Positions 48,417-60,700 of a stretch of DNA of 64,000 bases are shown in pieces. Numbering within the stretch: the first letter of the stretch is position 1; the number at the start of each line of letters is the position of its first letter. The DNA comes from Cercis canadensis. Lineage: Eukaryota > Streptophyta > Magnoliopsida > Fabales > Fabaceae. The notes below the pieces were generated by a model. It searched no databases, was not told where the DNA came from, and saw nothing but the letters and a program-made list of their open reading frames with translations. Both the position numbers and the translations under genes were made by a program. Location of the stretch: contig QAOA01006733.1 of NCBI GenBank assembly GCA_003255065.1, positions 82,992-146,991 on the forward strand, written 5' to 3'.

Positions 48417-48972
48417 TTTTTTTTTTTTGCTAATGTTTGCTGAAATTATGCCTTTCACCCATTACAATTGCACAGCTTCCCCTGGCCCGCTCTGGTGAAC
48501 TGGTCAATTGGGCCAGTAGCGGCCCACTAAGCCAACCCGGGCTAGACCATCTGTCATTGGTTCTTTTATTTTATTTTCTAGATGGTTGTTATTGGTTCAT
48601 TTCAAAAGAAAAAAAAAATGCTTTTTAATAGAAAGAATGATAAAAATATAAAATATATTTTATATTAGACCAAAATAATTTAGAAAGTAAATATGTTGCT
48701 CTAACAAAATATCATTAGTATCAAAATTATTTTTATTGGCGTAACTCGATCCTACCAATTGAGTCAACTCTTGTGGGTAAATATAAATTATTTTTCATAT
48801 TTAACATTTAAATCTTGTTATTTAGCCAGACATAATTTAATGAATTCCTATAGTGCATCAATGGAGAGTCTTACACTGGCAGCCGTTAATTTCCAATGGG
48901 TTTTAAGATTCCATAAATATATTAAGATGAATAGTACTTTCCTTTATCTCTACATTTACTTTTAACAATATT
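48417..48972. other. Intergenic to the Copia insertion
   Basis: Short frames of up to 68 codons without domains. The bases ATATT at 48968-48972 are the left target duplication of the retrotransposon. Confidence 0.5.
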
Positions 48973-49237
48973 TATTGAGTCAATGATGACCAAGAGGAAA
49001 AAGCAGAAGAGAGAAATATCTCATGTATTGAAGATGAACTGAATTGAATGAATACAAAACTGCACAGTAGTAAATATATAAGGAAACTATGCTGACGTGT
49101 AAATAACCATCAACCAATCAGATTGAGGTAAAGCTAACTAACTAATCCAGCTAAGCTAACTTACTAACTAACTCTGTTAGTCCAACTTATACTGAAAGCT
49201 AATTAATTAAAACTATTAACGAAGTAATTGTCTAATA
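48973..49237 (-). repeat. 3' LTR of the Copia element
   Basis: 265 bp. On the minus strand it runs from TATTAGACAATTACTTCG to TTGACTCAATA. The ends are TATT...AATA rather than the canonical TG...CA. About 2.3% differences from the other LTR imply a comparatively young insertion (rate-dependent). Confidence 0.93.
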
Positions 49238-49248
49238 CTCCCCCTCAA
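49238..49248 (-). other. Polypurine tract of the Copia element
   Basis: CTCCCCCTCAA on the plus strand reads TTGAGGGGGAG on the minus strand, directly against the 3' LTR: the usual plus-strand primer of Copia elements. Confidence 0.85.
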
Positions 49249-52200
49249 GGTGGGAGATAAATGTCGAATACTCTCATCTTGGACAATAGGAATCTAAACT
49301 GAGAAGCAGGCACTGCTTTGGTGTTGAGACTTGACATGAACCAGCTTAAGGAAACCAGAGTGGACATGTTCTCTGATGAAGTGGCAGTCAATGTCCACAT
49401 GTTTGGATCTTTCATAAGCCATAGGATTGGAAGCTAGATGAATAGCAGACTGATTGTCACAAAAAACCATCACAGAAGGAACTGGTATTTCAAAAATTCT
49501 GCAGAGTTGTCTTAGCCATAGAAGTTCACTTGTGACATGTGCCAATGCACGATACTCAGCTTCTGCAGATGAGCGAGACACAGTAGGCTGCCTTTTTGAT
49601 TTCCAAGCAAGAGGAGAATTACCAATGAAAACACAATAACCAGTTGTGGATCTTCTGGTATCAAGGCAGCTCCCCCAATCTGCATCAGCAAAGGCAGTAA
49701 CTTTCAAGGAGGAAGTGGAAGGGAAGAAGAGACCTTGTCCTGGGCAAGACTTGAGGTATTGAAGGAGGTGATGAACTGCATCCAAATGGGGAGTTCTAGG
49801 ACATGACATGAACTGCCTGAGCTTATTGACAGAGTAGCTAATGTCAGGTCTGGAGATGGTGAGGTACATGAGACGACCAATAAGCCTACGGTATAAGGAA
49901 GGATCTGGCAGTAAGTCACCATCTGTTTTACTGAGTTTCAGATTAGGGTCCATGGGAACTGATAGAGGTTTAGAAGCTGAGAAACCAGTGTCCTCTAGGA
50001 GTTGCAACGTGTATTTTCTCTGAGAAAGAGATATGCCTCTGGCAGAAAGAGCAATTTCCAAACCAAGGAAGTACTTCCAGTCACCAAGCACCTTGAGTTT
50101 GAAGAGCTTCTGCAGTAAGAGTTGAATTTGGTGAACAAACTTGGGATTGGGGTCTGCAATGATGATATCGTCAACATAGACAAGTAAAAGAACCAAATTG
50201 GCACCTTTGCTAATGGTGAAGAGAGAGTAGTCACTGTGAGTCTGAGAGAAACCATTCTGTAGCAAGGTAGAGGAGAATTTGTGAAATCATTGCCGAGAAG
50301 CCTGTCTCAAGCCATAGAGAGACTTGTTGAGTTTACACACCAGATTCTCCCCCTTAACTTTGTAACCCAAAGAAAGTTGTATATCCACCTGCAGCCAATG
50401 GTATGTCTATCTTTGGGGAGTGGCACTACTGTCCATGTGTTGTTAGCTATCAGTGCATCCAATTCTTCTTGCATTGTAGTCCTCCACTCAGGAAAATTCA
50501 CTGCATGATGATAGAACTGAGGTTCATAAATGGTAGAAACTTGCATAAGGTAGTGCTTGTAGGTGGGAGACAATCTGTCATAAGTCACCACATTCTGTAT
50601 TGGATATGGAGTTTTAGAAGTTGACAAAGAGCACACATAGTCTTAAAGATAGGTAGGATGTCTGGTAGTTCTGCTGGTCTTGCGAGGGTTAGGATTGTCA
50701 AGGACCTGAGGAAGAGCAGATGGTGAGGATACTGGGACATCTGTAACAGGAAGAACAACTGAAACATGAGCATCATCAGTGGCAGGAGGAGTAGGAATGA
50801 GAGAAGCCTTGTCAGGGTGAGGGGTAGGAAGAATTAAGTCATGAAAAAGGTCCATTTCCTGAGTTTGTATGGGAAGGGTGTGGAAAGGGAAGACTGATTC
50901 ATGGAAAAGGACATCTCTGGAAATGAAAAACTTTCTGGTTTGCAGGTTGTACAATTTGTAACCTTTGAAGCCTAATGGGTAGCCTATGAAAATGGCAGGT
51001 ATGGCACGTGGGGAAAATTTATTTCGGACATGCAATGGGGTAGATGCAAAGCATAAACAGCCAAAAACCCTTAATGATGCATAATTAGGTTCCTTGTTGT
51101 AAAGTAAGTGAAAAGGTGTTTGATGTTTAAGAATGGGAGAAGGGGATCTGTTTATGAGAAAGATAGCAGTGATGATGCACTCACCCCAGAATCTTAAGGG
51201 AAGATTGGACTGAAACATTAAGGAGCGTGCCACATTCAACAAGTGTTGGTGTTTCCTTTCAACCACTGAGTTTTGTTCAGGTCTGTAAGGGCAGGAAAAT
51301 TGATGAAGAACACATTCTTTCTGCAGAAATGCTGTCAGTGCCAATTCTTTTGCATTATCAGTCCTCAGTTGTTTAATTTGCTTACCAAACTGAGTTTTGA
51401 TCATGGCAAAGAAATTGATAATGGAAGATGTTGCCCCGGACTTATGTTGTAACAGATAAACCCATGTGAATCTTGTGTAGTCATCAACAATAGTGAGAAA
51501 GTAGGCTTTACCATCATAAGTGGGGTGATGATAAGGACCCCAAATGTCACAGTGTATGAGGTCAAAAGGAGCAGTGGTCACAGTATTAGAGGATGGAAAA
51601 GAGAGCCTTCTAAGTTTTGAAAGAGGACAAATTTGACAACTATGCGAAGAATAATGCATTGGAACAGAAAAAGGAACTTTATTACTGATAAGTTTCAAAA
51701 CTTTATCAGACAAGTGACCTAATCTAGTGTGCCACAAATCAGCATGACTAGAATTTGATAAAGTGGTACTACAATTTGAATTATTGAAAGATGGAAAAAC
51801 AGAAGAATGTGCTACTACAGAATTAGATAAGGACTTGTTGACAGCATGGATGCTTCCCATATCAGCAAAACCTTGTTGATTAACCAAAGTAGCTTGGTAA
51901 ATGTATAACCTTTTGCACAGATCACCCCTGCCAATCATCCTCGATCTGTTGAGATCCTAGATTTGGAAGGAATCATTGTGAAAAGTGACTGTTAATTGTG
52001 AATTTATTAACAAGGAAGTTACTGATATGAGGTTAACATGGAATTTAGGAATATAAAGGACTTTATGCAATATCAATTCTGGTGACAAATGTACTGTGCC
52101 AATAGCTGAGACTGAGACTCGTGAGTTATTTGGAAGAGTGACAAAGTGATTCTTTAGGTGTTTGTAAGAAGCAAAAGAATTGAGAGATCGACAGACATGT

Positions 52201-53302
52201 GATGTTGCTCCTGAATCAATAATCCAGGAGTCAGAATGAACAATAGAAGTGGTATTAATGGTGGAAAGAACCATACCAGTATGAGTTGGCTCGACAGGAT
52301 TGTCCATATCAGGTATAGCAGCTTGTGACAACTGAGTTTGAAGCAAATGTATCAACTGTTGATACTGTTGCAAGGTCATTTCCAAAGAAGGTTCCATAGA
52401 TTGAGGTTGATACACATGAGAGAGTTGATTTACATGGCCTGCCTGTCTGCCTTTCTTGTAACCTGGAGGATAACCATGAAGTTTATAACATCTATCCTTC
52501 ATGTGTCCAAGAACACCACAGTGAGCACATAAAGGCCTGTCTTTCTTGACATATCGCTGCTTGCCATCAGAATTATTCCTTGAAGATGAGTTTGTGACTG
52601 CATATGCAGCTTGTGACTCAGATGGATTGAAGAGAGTACCAATTTCTTATTGCTTTTCTTCTTGAATTACTAACGAAAACACCTTATTAATTGGGGGAAA
52701 TGGATCCATTAATAGGATTTGGCCCCTGATATGTGAGTAAGAGTCGTTTAGCCCATCAAAAAACACAGAACATGTTCTTGCAGCAGATGTTCAACTACTG
52801 GCCTTGCACCTCCGCAATTGCATTGACAGACAGGACGATATTCACCAAGTTCTTCCCAAATTCCTTTTAGCTTGGTGAAGTATTGTCCCACTGTCATCGA
52901 TCCTTGAGAAAGATTGACCAATTCTTTCTTAAGTTGGAAAATTCTTGGGCCATTTTGTTACTGATATCGTTCTTGAAGATCTCTCCAAATATCAGTTGCA
53001 GTTGCAAAATAGATCACGCTAGCAGTGATTTCTTTTGATACTGAATTAAGCAACCAAGAAGCAACAATGTTGTTGTTACGTTGCCAAGCTAACGAAAGAT
53101 GAACATTGCTTGCATCAGGAACCTGCAGTGATCCATCAACGAAGCCAAGCTTGTTCTTGGCCATCAAGGCCATGCGCATGGCTCGATGCCATGAATTGTA
53201 ATTGTCGCCAGTAAGGACTTGCGACACCAGAATGGGACCTGGAGAATCCAAGTGGTGAAGAAACATTGGACTTGCAGCATCATCAATGGTGGAATTCGCC
53301 AT
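49245..53302 (-). pseudogene. Copia gag-pol polyprotein, inactivated
   Basis: It starts at the ATG at 53302 (MANSTIDD). Gag runs to a first in-frame stop near 52958; homology continues to a zinc knuckle CAHCGVLGHMKDRC (about 52490-52530), with a further stop near 52648. The protease motif is WIIDSGATSHVC near 52210. A stop near 51954 is followed by integrase with an HHCC finger (WHTRLGHLS...CQICPLSK) and D,D(35)E-type core residues (HCDIWG, TDNAKE, VVERKHQ). The polymerase begins after 50643 but lacks about 100 residues between GCRWIY and SLYGLRQA, including the first catalytic Asp motif, and has a stop where the conserved QW Trp belongs (about 50290). YVDD near 50175 and RNase H (DADWGSC, AEAEYRAL) remain. 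A small deletion shifts the final segment; homology ends at 49245. The element cannot encode its own replication proteins. Confidence 0.92.
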
Positions 53303-53377
53303 TAATGAGTTGAAAAGAAAACAGAGGAAGTACGATGCAATCGAAACTTCAACGAACAGAAACGGAAGAGCGATTTC

Positions 53378-53389
53378 GCTCTGATACCA
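53378..53389 (-). other. Primer-binding site (initiator Met tRNA type)
   Basis: The minus strand reads TGGTATCAGAGC immediately after the 5' LTR, complementary to the 3' end of plant initiator methionine tRNA. Confidence 0.9.
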
Positions 53390-53654
53390 TATTGAGTCAA
53401 TGATGACCAAGAGGAAAAAGCCGAAGAGAGAAATATCTCATGTATTGAAGATGAACTGAATTGAATGAATACAAAACTGCACAATAGTAAATATATAAGG
53501 AAACTATGTTGACGTGTAAATAACCATCAACCAATCACATTGAGGTAAAGCTAACTAACTAATCCAGCTAAGCTAACTTACTAACTAACTCTGTTAGTCC
53601 AACTTATACTGAAAGCTAATTAATTAAAACTATTAACGAAGTAACTATCTAATA
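53390..53654 (-). repeat. 5' LTR of the Copia element
   Basis: 265 bp, the same length as the 3' LTR, with six substitutions. It is followed on the plus-strand right side by the target duplication ATATT. Confidence 0.93.
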
Positions 53655-53659
53655 ATATT

Positions 53660-54392
53660 TGAGTCAAATAGAAACAATTGTTCTAAGTTTTCCAATTAGG
53701 ATGAAAGTGTGCCAACATATCCATGCTCCCAAGAAAGACCATCTTCAAGTAGCAAAGTGAAAATTAAGGTACAATAAATAAATAAAAGAACTACTTAGCA
53801 TGGCATTCAAATAAATCCAAATGTTATTTTTTTTTTTTTTTTTTTTTAGATTTCTGCTTTGTCTACGGGTTAAGCTCAAAAAGCATTCTCCTAACAATTT
53901 TAAGTTTTTCAATTGGGATGGTGACATTCATGATTTGGCTTTTTGGTCAAGATCAATTGACTATTATCTTCACTAAAAGTCTTTCCACCACATCAATTTA
54001 GAAATCAGACTCAATTGAATGTGTTCTTCCCAGCTCATCTTACTCGAAAGCTTTAAAGATATAGCATATATTGCAAATGGTTTTTTTTTTTTAATCTTTT
54101 GCAATATTCATTTTTATCTCCTGTATGATGTTATAATATAATACACCAAAAGAAATTACATGTTTACAAATAGAAATAATATTGTGAATTGTAAATTTAG
54201 CATTTTCATTACACTTTAATCCGCTTCTTGCATGATTTATTTCTTAAAATTTAAAGAAATGAAAATAAATTTTCAATTTCATCATTTGTATCTTCTGCTA
54301 CTTAGTAACAAGTCGTGGAAAACCTTGGATGGGAGCAATTTTCCCTCTAATCTACCCACTAGGTTTAAACCCGAAAGTTGTAATATGATGCA
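53660..54392. other. Intergenic, no gene recognised
   Basis: AT-rich, containing two poly-T runs (about 53826-53848 and 54081-54092). No gene supported. Confidence 0.5.
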
Positions 54393-54631
54393 CACTACAA
54401 GAAAAAGACTAGAGATTCCAACAAAAATTTTATGTTAGAATTTTGTTAATTTCTGTTGGAATTTGAATTCCAACAAAAAATTGGTCGTTGAAATTATGAA
54501 ATTTCAATGGAAAAATATTTTTGAAATTCGGGTAGAGAAAAAAATTATTTCAATGAAAAATATTGTTGGAATTTTTACAAAATGTTAACCGTTGGAATTT
54601 TGTTCAATTGAAAAATACACATTTTCTTGTG
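54393..54631. mobile_element. CACTA-type MITE, 239 bp
   Basis: Begins CACTACAAGAAAAAG and ends TTTTCTTGTG, the En/Spm-type terminal motif with three bases lost at the right end. A 3-bp target duplication GCA lies at 54390-54392 and 54632-54634. Repeated subterminal GTTGGAATT/AATTCCAAC words occur inside. Non-coding. Confidence 0.8.
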
Positions 54632-56416
54632 GCAAAAGAAAAACAAAACATTTTAATCCATCTCTTACTACACTACTGTATGGATTTTTTTTTTTTTGCC
54701 CCTTTAAATCAACTCTTTGTATACTTCTAAGAGCTTTTAAGACTGTGATAAAGTATGTAGTAATGGGTTTAACATTTCTCTATCCAATTAGGTCAACAGT
54801 CAAGATTTAATTATGAGTCTTTAAGATGTGATTAGCTGGTTTCAAACATGAAGTTTCTCTGAAAGTGTACTACTCCGTGATAATATACACACATACAATG
54901 GAGAAGAAATGAATGTGGAGCTAGTCTAGAGACTAGCATTCCACATCTTAGAAGTGTTGCACAAAAGTCTTCTTCAATTCCAACTTCTTCGGGTCTTAAC
55001 CCAATAAACAAGGTAATGGAAAAGAAAAGAAACCACCATTTCATTTCAAAGAAAAGGGATGGCTTCGTTAATGGTAACAAAAACCATACCCACCAATGAC
55101 TTATTAAAATATGGATTTTGTGTGTCACGAATTATCATGCACTAGCACTGAAACTTCATAACACGTAACTAACAATTAAACCTAACTAGAGCGATAGTTG
55201 TTTACGTAGATAAAATAATAAGAAGAAGGACAGAGAAAGATGTTTCTTCTTGGCAAACAGAATCTACAAACTTATTTTCCAAGAAATTTTTTGTATAGTC
55301 TTCTAAATTACATAACAATTATGTTTGATTTCTTTATTATTTTGTTTGTGGAAAGTCATTGTGTAGCACACCATTAATCCTCCAATAGCTTACATACCTA
55401 CTTTGATTTGGTACTAGTCGCCCTTGACTGGACGAAAGTCTCATACAATTCTCTCCTAAAAGTGGAAACAAACATAAGCATAGACGTGAAGCAACTTTTA
55501 CCGTGATGTATGTTGGCCTCTGAATTCTTCACCACAAAGACTAAAATGCAAAATTAATTTCCCTATGGTTTATCTTTGGATCTAAAAGTCTTTGATTCCC
55601 ACTCAATAATTGTTTCCTTCTTGTCTTTTTGAATAATGGTTACGCGGTCCAATTGATTTGCTCTTTGAAAACGACCCTCTTGAAAGTTAATTTACCCTTC
55701 TAATTAATACGCAAAAAGTCTTCAAAGTTTCACTTATTACGAGTATAAAGAGAATAATGGTGCCATAGGGTGGGGCTCTCTTCTGACTCTCTTGAGAGTG
55801 ATATACAATAGGTAGCTACAAGCCTATGGCCCTCGAAAACCCTATCTGCTTTGCACTACGTATATAATATAAAAAAGTGATAGGTTTATACCTCTTTTAA
55901 GAATTGCAGGTAGTGTAGCTAGAAACTAGAAACACTTGAGCTATAGAAAAAGGTTTACATGAGTTTAGAGTGAATTTCGTCTTAGTTTTTATGCATCCAA
56001 ATTCATTTCTTAACCATGTAAAGGCTATTTCAATATTCTATAATTTCTCTAGTACTCCTTGATGTGATTTCTTTCTTCATGGAAGAGTTATTGCCGAAGC
56101 TTGATTCTGACTTCTATCATGGTCGTTTTACTAGGTTAATGACAACTTTCTCACATTTAAAATTCTCAAGTTCGGATTAAGAAACCCGATCAAGACATAT
56201 AAGGTTGGTTAATTATCATGATCTCATGGTGGTTTTTCCTTTGGTTAAAATGAACCTAAAAACTCCTATAAACTACTTAAATTTCTCTTTATTAAATTAC
56301 ACTTAGAATTGAAACTAAAGAGTTAATTTCTAAAATATCCCTCTTTAACAAGATAAGGTAAGGCCAATTACGGTACTTGGAAGGTATATTATATTCCTGC
56401 AAAAACAAGAGAAGAT
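54632..56416. other. Intergenic, no gene recognised
   Basis: The frames of up to 98 codons have no recognised domain. No RNA gene seen. Confidence 0.5.
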
Positions 56417-56425
56417 GTGGCTTTT

Positions 56426-56605
56426 GAGTCATTCTTCTGAATAATACAGATTTAGAAATTATTTACACATCTACCACACATTTGAAATAATTTCCTTAAC
56501 TATGACAGTTTTTTTTTCTTCTTTTTTCTGTTGAGTGTCGCATTTTGGACAAATAGTTAAGTATCGAATTTCTACTGGAGCTCGTGTGGAGTGTTGCATT
56601 TTAGG

Positions 56606-56645
<40 letters not shown>

Positions 56646-57061
56646 TTTTTTTGTTGAGTGTTGCATTTTAGGAATTTTTTTTTTTTTTTTTTTTTTAATC
56701 TTGTATGAAGAGTGTCGCACTTTGGAGTCCCATTTTGGGTGGAGCACATGTGGAGTGCCGCACTATGAAGTGCGGCACTCCACATGTGCTCCACCATCCA
56801 AAATGCGACTCCAAGAGGCAAAATTCGACTCTCAATTGGTGAAAATGCGACACTCTACATGCAAGGTAAAAAAAAAAAAAAAAATTTTCCCAAAGTGCGG
56901 CACTCCACGTGAGCTCCAGCAGAAATTCGACACTCAATTGTTTGTCCAAAATGCGACACTCAATAGGAAAAAAAAAAACTACCGTAGTTAAGGAAATTGT
57001 TTCAAATATGCAGTAGATGTGTAAATAGTTTCTAAATCTACATTATTCAGAAGAATGACTC
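56426..57061. mobile_element. Mutator-type foldback element with perfect 9-bp target duplication
   Basis: The arms of about 200 bp start GAGTCATTCTTCTGAATAAT at each end (right end read in reverse) and match closely through ATTTACACATCTAC and TTTCCTTAACTA. GTGGCTTTT stands at 56417-56425 and 57062-57070, a perfect 9-bp target duplication (Mutator size). The centre near 56765 is a perfect short palindrome (GTGCCGCACT...AGTGCGGCAC). Several degenerate GAGTGT(C/T)GCA(T/C)TTT words line both arms, and poly-T/poly-A tracts lie between. The frames across it are low-complexity artefacts. Confidence 0.88.
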
Positions 57062-57167
57062 GTGGCTTTTTTCATAGGGTATTACTACTTTGACTATGTT
57101 CAAGTGACACACAAAAATTGAACAAAAGACCTAAGCATCATATACATTACAGGCACTAGATAAACCT

Positions 57168-57715
57168 CCATAAAATAATATTCTTACAAATCATATAATT
57201 ACAACTATTTAAACAAAAAATTTCTGAAAAATAAACTATAAATATGATAATTACTAGATACTCCTTAATAGTATTTTTGGCTTAATTGTAATTTTGGTCC
57301 TCTTATTTTAACAACTTGAACATTTTGGTCTTCATTCTTTAAAAATAAATTATTGAGTCTCTCTATATTCATAAAATGTACAATTTTGGTCCTTTTGTCT
57401 TTAAGCCAAAATTTTTAGGAATTGAGTCTCTCTATATTCATAAAATGTACAATTTTGGTCCTTTTGTTTTTAAGCCAAAATTTTTAGGTTTATTTCAATA
57501 TGTAAAATTCTCTGATTCATAATCTCAACGTTCAGATTAAAAAATTACGTCTTGTGAACCAACTAAATTTCAGCTTGATCTATTCATAAAATAGGAGGAC
57601 CATAAAATAATATTCTTACAAATCATATAATTAAAACTATTTAAACAAAAAAAATTCTGAAAAATAAACTATAAATATGATAATTACTGGATACTCCTTA
57701 ATATTATTTTCTGCT
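57168..57715. repeat. MITE fragment held inside a 115-bp direct repeat
   Basis: 57168-57285 and 57600-57715 are direct copies (both begin CCATAAAATAATATTCTTAC). Between them is the left arm of the MITE family of 47921, itself containing a 69-bp tandem duplication (57352-57420 and 57421-57488, both starting ATTGAGTCTCTCTATATTC). Several rearrangements have affected this one insertion. Confidence 0.75.
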
Positions 57716-60700
57716 TTAATATTTTTTATAATATTTGCTAGATACTCTTTCATATGCTACGTTATTTTCATTATGTTAAATTTCAATTAGTTTGATCAAG
57801 ATTTTTGTGTTAAAAATACATCTTAATTAAGTCGTTTGACCCCAATTCCCCAAGATAAAGTTCCTAGTTCAACCCATGGCTTAATGGTGGTAATGGTGGA
57901 AAAATCAATATAAAGAAGGGGGAAAATGATAGATGGGCGTATCCGTAAGAATTGACATGGTTCAGAAAACTTAACCCAACATACATGAAAAATTAAGGAT
58001 ATCATTATTTACTAGAAAAATTAACATAAGGAAATCCTTGATCATGAGTTTAACTAATTCTGAAGCTTTCTCTCTTTAAAAAGAAAAAAACTTCACTAAC
58101 AATATTTGCTCAATTAAAAGGTTTGAGTTGTGTTGATAAAAGGTCTTTATTTTGAATCTTGTTGGTGATTATTTGTCGGTAAGCTTAAACTAATTGCAGG
58201 ATGCCCTGCTTTAAAACTAGAACAACCTAAAAAAATTTATAATAATAATAAATAAATAAAAAGCAAGAAACTTCCCATAAACTCTCACCCATTTTATCTT
58301 CTATTTTTATTTTAGGTTCGTTTCTTCATCTCCAAGTACCTTGACACCTACCATTATTTATACAAAAACAAAAAAAAAAAAAAGTACCTTGACACATGGT
58401 CAAACACTTGTTTTTCATATCACTTAATCATCAAAATAAATTAAAATAAGGCAGCATTCACAATATGCATTAACGAAGTTATGTACCAGTGCTGCAGAAT
58501 TTATAATCCTTAGATTGGACAAGTACAAGAGACTTAAGTCTGCAAGTCATCATATTCAAGAGTCCTTATTAAATTTAGACAAGCACATAACTCTTAAATT
58601 GTGTATTGTAGTCTTCTTAAAATAAAATATAAGTCAATATCTAAACCTCAAGAATATTTATGGAAAACAAAACACCTTGGACGAATAATGAGTCAACGGG
58701 AATGGAACGAGGAATTATGTTTGCACATCACCTAGATGCAGGTATATCTGCACTCAAATAGTGCCTTACAATATAATAATGATAATAAATTACAATAACA
58801 AACTATTACTTATTGATGATGGTGGTGATCATAATGGTAATATTGTTGGGAAATTTACCTCCACAAAATCAACAACAAACAAGAAACTAAAACTTCAAAA
58901 GATTACAAGACCAGTGTTTGTGAAATTTACCCCATAGTGGTAACAATGTTTGGAAATTTACCCCTACAACTGTTTTTCTACTATCCCTAAATCTCTAATA
59001 GCACTATCACAGTCTACTCAATCTTCACTTTCACTAAGCTCTGTCACAAATTTTCCTCTCATATCTTAAACCCTTTCTTATACAAAGTATAAATACTTTG
59101 TAAATTTGCTTTGCAATTATAACCATTATCCTCGTCAAACAAGGAATTTACATTCTTATACATAAAAAAAATCAAAAAATCGGATAACAACAAAACAAAA
59201 TACCAAATATATAGAAATATATGGCTCAATAATAGTAATAAAGATTGTTTCTCAAATTAAAAGTAAAAAAGTTTAGTAAATTGGCGCAGGGCTTTCACTT
59301 AGAATCGGCAATGCTTTTATTATTGGAGTTGCTTCTTATGAAATTAATCAAAGGACTAATGGGTGTAATACCAGTAAATTTTATATTAGCGGGTATTTTG
59401 TGTCAATTATTATAAGAATATTATATGATTGGTTTTATAATAATTTGTCAATTTTTTCTTGTTATATTACTGATGTAACATTNAATTTGTCAATTTTTTC
59501 TTGTGATATTAGTGATGTAACATTCATTCTCATGGGGCTCAAATGATGAAGCAAAACAACGCGCAGGGACAGAACACAAAGCAAATTAAATCCATTATAA
59601 AATATTTATATTACAATTATATTTATAACTCTCATATAAGAACTAACAAATATTTAAGTCGTTAATAATACCAAAACAATAACACCAACAATTAAGAGTA
59701 GGCACACTAAGATTTTATCTCAGGTCGTGAGAACCTCCTCAACCTTAAAAACTATATACATGATCAATTGAACTATTGCTAATAATCGTAAATTTATCAT
59801 TTCTCGATTGTAACTGAAAGGCTCGTATCACGTTTGTACAAAGTTTCTACCCCTAATTATTCCTTTGTTTTCCCTCTTTATACTATCAAACAATCCCATA
59901 TCCCCTGCATGTGGACAATTTGTGAAACCTCTAAGCTTAATGTACAGAGTATAATTAGCCAAACACAGCTCCTCAAAAGCCCTAAAACCCTAACCCACGT
60001 TAAAGTTAATAAACAAACAAAGAAAATATCAATAAAGCTTCACCCGTAAGCTTCTAATTGCGTGGCTTCTTCAAGAAGCTCACAACCGTGTCGGCTAGCA
60101 TATACTATAAGATTGCGACGGATAATGGGATACGCTTTTGTGTACTCACGTCTATTTTCCATTGCTGTGACCTCGACCTTCTAACCACTAGCATGACTCC
60201 ATATCATACAAAATTTGAAAGCGAATTGACCGAAACGCCCCGCCAACATGTCCATGTCGCTAAAACGTCAACGAGTTTGGCGGCAAGTGTCGTAGAAAGA
60301 TTTTGATTATTCTTGCTCACTAAGTTAAATGAGAAAAACAAAAACACGTTGAATAAAGAATCAAAATCCACGAATTTAATATCGCAATAGATTTTAATTA
60401 ATGTTGGGTTAATTGCATGTACTCCACAAAGGAGCAAAAAGTATCAATACCATGAATTTAATAAATTAAATTACCCATTTCGCAAGGCAAAACTTTTTTG
60501 TTTTTTAACAAAAAAAAAATTAATATGCACTTCACATCACCCATTTCAGGTAATTTCTCATAAAGTTAGAGGTTTCAGATTCGATTCATTATTTCTCATA
60601 CATTTCCAATTGAAAAATCTAGTTAAAAAGAAAAAAAAAAAAAAAAAAAGAAAATAATGGCATTAGGTTAGCAGCAATTTTTGAATATTATGTGTATATG

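Larger units (their letters stand above)
48973..53654 (-). mobile_element. Complete Ty1/Copia LTR retrotransposon, 4682 bp
   Basis: Two 265-bp LTRs (48973-49237 and 53390-53654) differ at 6 positions by eye. A 5-bp target duplication ATATT stands at 48968-48972 and 53655-53659. Read on the minus strand, a primer-binding site TGGTATCAGAGC follows the 5' LTR and a purine tract GAGGGGGAG precedes the 3' LTR. Gene order is gag, protease, integrase, reverse transcriptase, RNase H, as in Copia. It is inactive because of stops and deletions in the polyprotein. Confidence 0.95.

Noticed and set aside
56471..56991. Open frames of 84-116 codons rich in Lys or Phe
   Set aside because: They cross the poly-T/poly-A tracts and arms of the foldback element; compositional artefacts.
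60540..60610. tRNA gene suggested by AGATTCGATTC
   Set aside because: Only a B-box-like string is present; no cloverleaf arms or A box at the right distance.
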